From: Synergistaceae bacterium
Lineage (GTDB): Bacteria > Synergistota > Synergistia > Synergistales > Aminobacteriaceae
Direction: 5' to 3'
NCBI GenBank assembly: GCA_017448375.1
Contig: JAFSLR010000059.1
Span: 1 to 14,937 of the forward strand
DNA length: 14,937 nt
The notes under the pieces are model-generated. The model was not told the origin of the DNA, searched no databases, and saw only the letters and a program-made list of their open reading frames with translations. Shown piece by piece: positions 1-6,500 of this stretch. A program made the translations under genes and the position numbers. The first letter of the stretch is position 1, and each line of letters begins with the position of its first letter.

Positions 1-177
1 AGCACAACTTCAGCACTCAGCGCAAATCAGGGGCGCGCACTCAACGCCAAAATTCCCGCCGTCGTCAACAACGTTACTACGACTACAGCAGGAAGCGCAC
101 TCGATGCGGTTCAGGGCAAAAATCTCAATGACGCGATTAACTCGATTAAGAACGTTACCACGATTGCGGTAGCTTAA
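1..177 (+). CDS. Tail-fibre-like protein, C-terminal end (partial)
   Basis: The frame is open from base 1 and stops with TAA at 175-177, giving the last 58 residues of a protein whose start lies outside the window. The residues carry two copies of a motif of the form SALxAxQGxxLN, a signature often met in phage tail fibre and receptor-binding appendage proteins, where several copies are strung along the shaft. The composition is Thr-, Asn- and Ala-rich with no charged cluster, as in fibrous virion proteins. It sits just upstream of a lysis gene and ejection-type genes, which fits a late structural gene. A strong terminator follows 14 bases after the stop, so this gene probably ends its transcript. 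The family is assigned from the motif only; the N-terminal and receptor-binding parts cannot be seen. Confidence 0.7.
   Translation, partial: STTSALSANQGRALNAKIPAVVNNVTTTTAGSALDAVQGKNLNDAINSIKNVTTIAVA
4..171 (+). repeat. Two copies of a 28-residue tail-fibre repeat
   Basis: Residues 2-29 and 30-57 of the partial tail-fibre gene align with a period of exactly 28 residues (84 bases). Copy 1 carries SALSANQGRALN and copy 2 carries SALDAVQGKNLN; each is followed by an Ile-containing stretch ending in NVTT. The bases have diverged, so this is a protein-level repeat rather than a recent DNA duplication. More copies probably lie upstream of the window. Confidence 0.75.
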
Positions 178-191
178 TGCTTTAAGATTAC

Positions 192-225
192 GCCTCCCGT
201 GAAATATCGGGGGGCTTTTTATTTT
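192..225 (+). terminator. Rho-independent terminator after the tail-fibre gene
   Basis: An 8-base stem (GCCTCCCG at 192-199 paired with CGGGGGGC at 208-215, one G-T wobble) closes an AT-rich 8-base loop. It is followed at once by TTTTTATTTT. It separates the tail-fibre gene from the holin operon. Either some transcripts read through, or the downstream genes have their own promoter; I see no convincing -35/-10 pair in the short gap. Confidence 0.85.
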
Positions 226-226
226 A

Positions 227-236
227 GGGGGAGTGA
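227..236 (+). promoter_or_regulatory. Ribosome binding site of the holin gene
   Basis: The run GGGGGAGTGA ends 3 bases before the ATG at 240. Its G-rich core, GGGGAG, is a good Shine-Dalgarno match and supports this start. Confidence 0.7.
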
Positions 237-239
237 AGT

Positions 240-671
240 ATGGATTATGACATCTATTTTGATACTTTGTTCGGGATAACGGGCGCGTTTCTTTCGTTCT
301 TTCTCGGCGGACTGGACAGCGTTATGACCGTGCTGCTTGTCTTCGTGGCTTGCGATATTGTTACAGGGCTCATGAAGGCCATAGTCAACAAAAGGCTTTG
401 CAGTGATATTGGCTTCAGGGGAATATCCAAGAAAGTCTGTATGTTCGTCTTCATCGGCATTGCTCACGTCATTGACCGCGAAATGCTCGGCGATACTCCA
501 GTCCTGCGAGATGGCGTTATGATGTTCTACCTCGCCAGTGAGGGTATATCCATTATGGAAAATGCTATTGACATGAATGCTCCTGTACCGGAAGTTCTCA
601 AAGAATATTTCCTGTCATGGAGAAACAAGCAGTTAGTCAGCAAGAATAAGCCGGAGATTGATGATGACTAG
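240..671 (+). CDS. Phage holin, Phage_holin_4 (toxin secretion/lysis) family
   Basis: This 143-residue membrane protein is probably the holin that permeabilises the inner membrane at the end of the lytic cycle. Hydrophobic segments lie at about residues 10-25, 28-45 and 66-79, with a weaker one at 92-107. The family hallmarks are visible: D39-x-x-T42-G43 at the end of the second segment followed by K46, the S55-x-x-G58-F59-x-G61 loop, the paired lysines K64/K65, and an EN...P.P motif near residue 107-118. The length matches the family's usual 130-145 residues, and the tail is charged and acidic (KPEIDDD). It follows a terminator and opens a compact operon. No endolysin gene is adjacent, which is unusual for a holin; the endolysin may lie outside the window. 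Membership in this family is close to certain from the motifs; the lysis role is inferred from the family. Confidence 0.88.
   Translation: MDYDIYFDTLFGITGAFLSFFLGGLDSVMTVLLVFVACDIVTGLMKAIVNKRLCSDIGFRGISKKVCMFVFIGIAHVIDREMLGDTPVLRDGVMMFYLASEGISIMENAIDMNAPVPEVLKEYFLSWRNKQLVSKNKPEIDDD
653..656 (+). promoter_or_regulatory. Ribosome binding site inside the holin gene that decides the next start
   Basis: GGAG lies within the last codons of the holin gene. Three start codons follow in a row: TTG 658, ATG 661 and ATG 664. The spacing of 7 bases to the ATG at 664 is the best of the three (4 bases to 661), so 664 is the preferred start. The overlap suggests translational coupling to the holin. Confidence 0.55.
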
Positions 672-984
672 ACAAGAATGGCTGAATTATTACGCAGAAA
701 AAACAGGGTGCAAAGACCTTGAATTAGCAGATGATGAGATTGTTTTCTTGCACTCTGATTACGGCTTCATTACGTTTTTCACGCATGACGATATTTTAGA
801 GCTTCACCATATGTGCGGAAATGGAAAGGCTTGGCAGAAACTTCTTGTCCATATTATGAAAGAGAACGGACTGAAGAAACTGCGAGCCTTCACCCGCCGT
901 AATCCTAAAGCATGGACGAGGAAATATGGCGGACATATCAGAGGTTACTATATGGAATGTGATTTAGAGGAGATGAAAATATAA
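664..984 (+). CDS. Small phage protein, possibly GNAT-like (T7 gp13-like position)
   Basis: I do not recognise this 106-residue protein with certainty. It overlaps the holin gene by 8 bases; starts at 661 or the TTG at 658 would add one or two Met. The second half reads like the end of a GNAT fold: a strand (LELHHM), a Gly-containing loop and helix (GNGKAWQKLLVHIMKENG), a strand (LKKLRAFT), then RRNPKAWTRKYGG and a final strand (RGYYMECDL). That resembles the NP.A...kk.G...GY.me pattern of acetyltransferases, although the acetyl-CoA loop is not canonical and the protein is short for the family. In T7-like phages a small GNAT-related protein (gp13) precedes the internal virion proteins, and the position here is the same. 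An adsorption or virion-assembly role is a guess from position; an active enzyme is doubtful. Confidence 0.75.
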   Translation: MTRQEWLNYYAEKTGCKDLELADDEIVFLHSDYGFITFFTHDDILELHHMCGNGKAWQKLLVHIMKENGLKKLRAFTRRNPKAWTRKYGGHIRGYYMECDLEEMKI

Positions 985-1644
985 ATGGGCAGCGGAGGAA
1001 GTACAACACAATACAGGACAAGAGAGCCAGAACCGCAAGAGCTGAAAAATCTTCGTATGGGTCTGTACAACACGGTGATGCCGGGCTTGCAGTCCTTCAG
1101 CGCGGATAACTGGAAAAAGGCGCAGGATACCGCTAATAATGCTCTGGATATGCAGAAAAATTTAATGTCGCAGTTGCCGGGAGCTTTGAACAAGTCTAAC
1201 GGCATTGCGGACGAGATAGCACAGATTGCCAGAACGGGGAATATTCCATCAGCAGTTACGGATAACTTGAACGCCAGCGTCAACCAAAACTTGAAATCAG
1301 GCATGGGAAGTATGCTTAACAATCTGGCCTCGCGCGGCATCGTCAACAGCTCAATCACCGGGCAGGGCATAAATAATCTTTCACAGCAGGCAGCAGACGC
1401 TTACAACAGGAATTATCTTCAGGCCTATAACGCAACTATTAACGGATTGGGTACGGCATTGCAGGGGCAACAGGCCAATACTGGCGCATTAATGCAGGGC
1501 GTTGCCGGATTAGGCGCGATACCCGGACAGGCTTACGAGGCCGCGGGCGCAGGGATTACTCCCGCTTTCAACCTTTGGAAGGCTTGGCAGAACAGTTACG
1601 ACACAAGAACAGATTACGATACCGTAGTCCAGCAGGGGAAGTGA
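985..1644 (+). CDS. Putative DNA-ejection/internal virion protein (219 aa)
   Basis: The ATG follows the previous stop codon without a gap, with GAGGAG at 967-972 as the ribosome site. The 219-residue product is rich in Gln, Asn, Ala and Gly and mostly helical by eye, with few charges after residue 60. The central motif LASRGIVNSSITGQG (from residue 114), followed by a Gln/Ala/Tyr helix, is of a type I associate with podovirus ejection and T7 gp14-like internal proteins. The C-terminal third (AGLGAIPGQAYEAAGAGI) is a Gly/Ala-rich segment that could insert in a membrane. The very N-terminal MGSGGS is a flexible tail. T7 gp14 is of similar size and precedes the two larger core proteins, as here. 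The role in an ejection channel is inferred from composition, size and gene order; no enzymatic motif is present. Confidence 0.8.
   Translation: MGSGGSTTQYRTREPEPQELKNLRMGLYNTVMPGLQSFSADNWKKAQDTANNALDMQKNLMSQLPGALNKSNGIADEIAQIARTGNIPSAVTDNLNASVNQNLKSGMGSMLNNLASRGIVNSSITGQGINNLSQQAADAYNRNYLQAYNATINGLGTALQGQQANTGALMQGVAGLGAIPGQAYEAAGAGITPAFNLWKAWQNSYDTRTDYDTVVQQGK
1634..1641 (+). promoter_or_regulatory. Ribosome binding site of the 85-residue gene, within the previous C-terminus
   Basis: AGGGGAAG lies directly against the TGA stop at 1642-1644 and 7 bases before the ATG at 1649. These bases also encode the last Gly-Lys of the upstream protein. Confidence 0.7.
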
Positions 1645-1648
1645 GCAC

Positions 1649-1906
1649 ATGTCGGTGAAATATGTTAAAGGAAATTCACCGCTAGGCAGTTTGGGGTCGA
1701 TTGCTAATATCGCGGGCATGGCTACGGGGCAACCTTGGCTTTCAGCTTTAGGCATGGGCATGAACGCTTACAATTCTTTCTCAAACGGAACTTATAAGAC
1801 CCCGGGCTTCCAGAACACCAACAGCAACCCGTTAAACATATTCGGCGGCCTCTTTTCAGGCAATATAGCAAGCAATCCAGACAACATAACGCAAAGGGGG
1901 AAATAA
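1649..1906 (+). CDS. Small Gly/Ser-rich phage protein (85 aa)
   Basis: This 85-residue protein is not recognisable as a known family. It begins 4 bases after the previous stop with a well-spaced ribosome site and ends 6 bases before the next gene, so it is almost certainly translated. Residues 12-42 are weakly hydrophobic and rich in Gly, Ala, Ser and Met (SLGSIANIAGMATGQPWLSA), compatible with a short amphipathic or membrane-touching helix. The rest is Asn/Gly-rich and probably disordered. It lies between two candidate ejection proteins, so a small accessory of the ejection complex, or a detached piece of the 219-residue protein, is possible. Both proteins end in similar residues (QQGK and QRGK), but those codons also form ribosome binding sites, so this is weak evidence of relatedness. 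Confidence 0.72.
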   Translation: MSVKYVKGNSPLGSLGSIANIAGMATGQPWLSALGMGMNAYNSFSNGTYKTPGFQNTNSNPLNIFGGLFSGNIASNPDNITQRGK

Positions 1907-1912
1907 TCACTC

Positions 1913-3517
1913 ATGGCTACAATAGTACAGCCCTATAACCCGTGGCGCGAACAGCTCGCACTTACCGCGCTCGGTAACGTTGCGGGCGACATTATCGGCG
2001 ACATTTGGAAGACACACAAGCAGAATGAGCAGAACAGAAAAGCTAACGCCTTCAGAGGCCAGTTACAGCAGGAGTTAGGCAATATCGCTCAGCAGGGTAA
2101 TATTTCTCTCGCACAGCCTCAAGCACCTGAAGGATATAACTCTAACCCTTGGGCTAGTGCTCTGCATCAGAGTTACACTCCCTTGACGCAGTTCGACATC
2201 GGAACGTCAAAGAGGCAGCCTACTATTCAGGACATCGCCAATATTGCTGACAACTTAGCCGCAACTCCGCGCTTCTCCGCTCTTAGTCCCGAGGTGCTAC
2301 AGGGCGTTAAAAACTCCATGATGAAGAATGCTGTATCAGCCATGTTCGGCAATGCAGGTAACTGGGGCGATAAAATTAATGCTTTGGGACTTGGTGTTAC
2401 TAACGGCGTTGTCCCATATCAGGCAATGACTGCACTTAGTCAGCTTTATGTACACGATAACCCACATTATGACTTCAACGATGTGAATATAGGTACGCAT
2501 AATCTCACCGTTGCGAGAAATCCGAAAGACGGCACTGCAAGCCCTGTATTGATTTCGCCTATAGGAATGAGCGAGTATCAGAGGGCAAGCCTTCAGAATC
2601 AGAAAGATATAGCAAATATCGGAGCGAATACGAGTATGTACGGTGATGACCTGCGATATAAGACAGACAGCGAACGGAATGCAATTCTCCGAGACCAGCA
2701 GGAATATGAGCAGAAATACCCAGAACGGACAACACACACTGACAGGGAAGGCAGGGTTGTAACGATAAACCGCAGGACAGGACGTGCTGAGACAGTGCTT
2801 GATGAGGATATGCAGCCGATATTTGACAATCCACCGCCAAAAGATTTAGGCGACAGGGATAGAGCCTTGCTGAAATCTCTTGAAGATAAACGGAAAATTC
2901 TGATAGACCGTTTCAATAACCTGTCAAAATGGCGCGACCCGGGCGAACCTATGTCAGCAGAAGAAACAGACCTCTACAGTCAAATAGAGGAGTGCAACAG
3001 GCAAATCGACAAGATAATCAATCCGCCACAGCCCAAGCCCAAGCCAGCACAACCCACAGTAGCAGAAGTTCCAATGAGGGGAAATGCAACTCCCATAACC
3101 ACGCAGAGAACAGACCAATCTAAACCGCCTGTAGTTACCGCTGTGAGGGCTGAAAGCGCAGACGTTACGCCGACATTACCGCCACAAGCAAGTACGGATC
3201 AGAATTTTTCTGACTTCAGACCGTCATACATAGGAGACTTACAGCCTATAACTGCACTAAGCACAGCCCCGCAAGCGCAAGCACAATCCGTACAGCCTCA
3301 GGCAAAGAAGAAAGGTACTGTGAGGGTTCCGACTACAGCACTATATGACCCGTCTAGAGATAGAAATGTATCTGCTGACATGATAAAGTCCTTGAATGAC
3401 TTATATTCAGACTACAACAAATACAAAAATCAACTTCAACTGCCGTCAACATTTGAGGAATTTCTCAATAACTGCATAAGAGACGGTGTAAAAATAGACC
3501 AGCGAACAAGGAAGTAA
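1913..3517 (+). CDS. Putative internal virion / DNA-ejection protein (534 aa)
   Basis: The ATG at 1913 follows AGGGGG (1895-1900) with a rather long spacing. The 534-residue product has no enzymatic motif that I recognise. Residues 14-32 (ALTALGNVAGDIIGDIW) form an amphipathic, partly hydrophobic helix, followed by Gln-rich sequence. Residues 100-300 are mostly helical with Asn/Gln-rich stretches. A small segment near residues 275-300 (REGRVVTINRRTGRAETV) looks like a short beta hairpin. From about residue 370 there is a low-complexity Pro/Lys/Gln linker (PPQPKPKPAQPT), then Ser/Thr/Pro/Gln-rich sequence to about residue 465, and a final helical tail. Its place immediately before the giant gene mirrors T7 gp15 ahead of gp16. 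It shares a short linker motif (PPVVTAV) with the giant protein. A structural or ejection role is inferred; the reading frame itself is secure. Confidence 0.85.
   Translation: MATIVQPYNPWREQLALTALGNVAGDIIGDIWKTHKQNEQNRKANAFRGQLQQELGNIAQQGNISLAQPQAPEGYNSNPWASALHQSYTPLTQFDIGTSKRQPTIQDIANIADNLAATPRFSALSPEVLQGVKNSMMKNAVSAMFGNAGNWGDKINALGLGVTNGVVPYQAMTALSQLYVHDNPHYDFNDVNIGTHNLTVARNPKDGTASPVLISPIGMSEYQRASLQNQKDIANIGANTSMYGDDLRYKTDSERNAILRDQQEYEQKYPERTTHTDREGRVVTINRRTGRAETVLDEDMQPIFDNPPPKDLGDRDRALLKSLEDKRKILIDRFNNLSKWRDPGEPMSAEETDLYSQIEECNRQIDKIINPPQPKPKPAQPTVAEVPMRGNATPITTQRTDQSKPPVVTAVRAESADVTPTLPPQASTDQNFSDFRPSYIGDLQPITALSTAPQAQAQSVQPQAKKKGTVRVPTTALYDPSRDRNVSADMIKSLNDLYSDYNKYKNQLQLPSTFEEFLNNCIRDGVKIDQRTRK
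3125..3145 (+). other. Short linker motif PPVVTAV shared with the giant protein
   Basis: Within the Pro-rich linker of the 534-residue protein, PPVVTAV resembles PPVITAD, TPRVTAL and TPKVTAF in the linkers of the giant protein (4976-4996, 5477-5497, 5984-6004). The resemblance is read by eye; its function is unknown. Confidence 0.4.
3508..3512 (+). promoter_or_regulatory. Ribosome binding site of the giant gene
   Basis: AAGGA (within AAGGAAG, 3508-3514) lies 11 bases before the ATG at 3524 and overlaps the last codons of the 534-residue gene, whose TAA is at 3515-3517. It supports the chosen start for the giant frame. Confidence 0.65.
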
Positions 3518-3523
3518 ATCACA

Positions 3524-6500
3524 ATGGATGAATATATAACTCTCGAACTCCCAGAGCTTGACGGCTCGGGAGCTATTAATGATGATGACCCGTTTTTAGG
3601 GTACATGCGGAAAAGATACCCTAAGTTAAGGGACTGGAGCTTCACTGACCCATTGCGCGAAGGAACAGCTAACCTCGTGCAGTCAATGTTCGGCACATCC
3701 AATATGGAGAATGAGCGACTTCTCTCTCTCGTTGGTCTCGATGATGAACAGTTTATTGATGCGGTGCGGGACGGAAGAGTTCAGCGCGATGAATGGGCGT
3801 TAGGCAAAATGCCCCGTACACAGAGAGATGCTATACTCAAAGGCAGAATAGCACAGCGCAACATGTGGCAAGATAACGTCAATCAGGCTGTTGACTTCAT
3901 CAAGCCAACTCATCATGCACAGCCGGATACTTGGTTAGGCAACGCAGGGTACAAAACTCTGGAGGCTATACCGGGTATTGCTACTGTACTCGGAGAAGCT
4001 GCTGTTTTAGGTGTTCCGGCAACTGTCGGCATTAATACTCTTACGGGCAGCCACAGTACTACGGAGCAGGTTTACGCTAACTTACGCGCGCAGGGGTATC
4101 CTGTCAATGAAGCCCGCGCTATGGCTCTTAATCCGTTTTCGCAATTAGGGGATTTAGGTATCAAAGGCACTACTAATGCATTAACTCTTCATGCACTCGG
4201 AAAACCTTACCCAGGCTTCCAGTCTGGCATTAGCCCTATAGGTCATACTCTGCGTAATATCGGTACGGCTATGGGTATCTCAGGCACCGGGGCGGCTGGC
4301 AATCAGGCTCTCACTAACTACAGGAGCGACAAAGAAAATACCCTCAAAGGGTTAGTGAATATTGGCGCGGATGCAGCGGCGGCTACGGGCGTTATGGGCT
4401 TGATTGGCGCAGGTTTGAGAGCTAAACAACTTTGGGACGCTCAGAAACTATACAATGAAAGCAGACCTATAAATGCAGAATGGTGGGATATTACTCCGCC
4501 GGATGAACCGCCAGCTTTGGGAGGGGGAAACAATCCTAACAATCCGCCTAATTCTCCGCTTGACGGCACTGATATTATCACTGTACCAGAAAATAACGCC
4601 CTTCCGCAGGGAACTTTACAGCTTCCTGAATTTACTACTAGAAACATTGCCGCAAGACTTAATAACTCTGTCGTTCAGAGAGGATTTAATCCAATAGCTA
4701 ACGACTTCCAGCCTAACGCTCTCGCAAGACAAATCGCTGCTTATGTCGGAAACGGCTTTATGTCGCAGGAGGACGCTATCAATATGCTTCAGGAAGGCGG
4801 ATTGTCTCCTGAAGATGCTAAGAGTTTTCTTGATACGGGGATTAATGAAATTCTTGAACGGACTAAAATACCTGAACCGCCTAAACAGCCCACAGAGATT
4901 GTCGTACCGTTTGACGAGTTACGCAAAGACACGCTGTTCTACAGACCTGAACCTAAGCCACAAACACCGTCAAAGCCTCCTGTCATTACTGCTGATAAGC
5001 CCAATACGCCGGAAATACTACCCACTACACCACCCGTACAGAATGCTAATCCAAATAACAATGCAAGCATTACTCCTCGCGTACCTCCTGTACTACCTAC
5101 AGATTGGAAACATTCAGGCAGTATCGGCGGATATTCCTTCAAGGAACAACAGCTTTCTGACGAACAAAGATTACTGGGCAATGAAAAAGGCGTTTTTCAC
5201 AATGGATCGATAACTGTTCGGGACACTAATAATAATCCCGTCAATGTTCGCGTTCAGTACAATAGGGATAACGTTACCTTTGACGTTCAGCCCTACGGAG
5301 ATATAAATACTCCATACAGTGAAGATGACACTATTGCCTGGTACGACATCAAAAGAAACCGTTTTGTCGCTCCGGCAAATGGAAAACATGACGCGCTCAT
5401 TCAACCTGTCATTGACGCTTTCAATCAGAATTTGGATAATTTCTTTACTTCTAACAATACTGAACAGGCTTCACAAACTCCCCGCGTTACCGCTCTCAAC
5501 AATGAGGCTTATTACGCCAATGATTACTATTCCGACAACGGCGGCGATAATTCAAGCCCAGAGCAGGATATTCCTGAAACGCATTTGCCCGACACCGCAC
5601 CGCAAGCAAATGAAAGAAGAACATTATTAGGCATTCCGAGCGATGAACGAAAAACTTATCTCTTGCCGGAAAATGAACGCGCTATTACTTCCGACAACGG
5701 GACTTTTCATAACGGCTCGGTAGAAATTACTGACAATAACGGCAATAAGCGTACTGTCAATGTTACACATAACCCTCTCACTAATTCTTTCTCATTCGCT
5801 TTCGCTGACGGTAATATTCGCAGAACTGGACATAATGAAGGCAGTTTAGGGACTTATTACTACAAGGACAATGAATTAGTTTCTCCATACGGTAAACATC
5901 AGGAACTTGACGCGGCTTTTGAGGCTTTCAGGCACAATATAGATACTTTCTTTTCTCCTCAACAGGAAGATACACTACCGCAAACTCCGAAAGTTACTGC
6001 GTTCAGCTTTACTCCGAATGTGTATCTTACTGATAAGGACAAGGCCGATATAGCCGAAATCAGAAAAACAAATCCTGTATTAGCTGACTACCTAGAAAGC
6101 GAACCTTCTGATGAGGAATTAGCTCAGTACGGATTAAAGAAAGAAGATTTGCCCGCATTCACACAGACAACCGCACCTGAACCTGCTACACCCCAAAAAA
6201 CGCAACCAAAAGCTGACAGCATTGCTGAGGACTTGAAGAATATCGCTAACACTCCGCCGCAACCGCAGAAGCAGACGAGGCTTCAGCCTGTCGGAAAACC
6301 TTTCCTTGATGTCGAAGATGAATTAGGCAGACCTCAGCAAAAGACAAACCCGGAGGCCGTCAAAATTCGCGACAATAATCTCAAACTCCTTGATGAGGCT
6401 GAAAATGACGAGGAAAGAAAAAGGCTTCTTGATACTCTCACCTTCCAGCAGCTTAAAGACTTTTTCTTGATTGGCGGGCTGAACGTGAATTATTATCCGG

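Noticed and set aside
948..1370. A 140-residue open frame on the - strand across the 219-residue gene
   Set aside because: It lies antisense to a gene with good ribosome site and operon spacing. Its product is Leu/Cys/Ser-rich, typical of a shadow frame, and no ribosome site supports it.
2336..2916. Several overlapping - strand frames of 90-133 residues across the 534-residue gene
   Set aside because: They overlap one another and the sense gene, have Cys/Ser/Ile-rich products without motifs, and lack ribosome sites.
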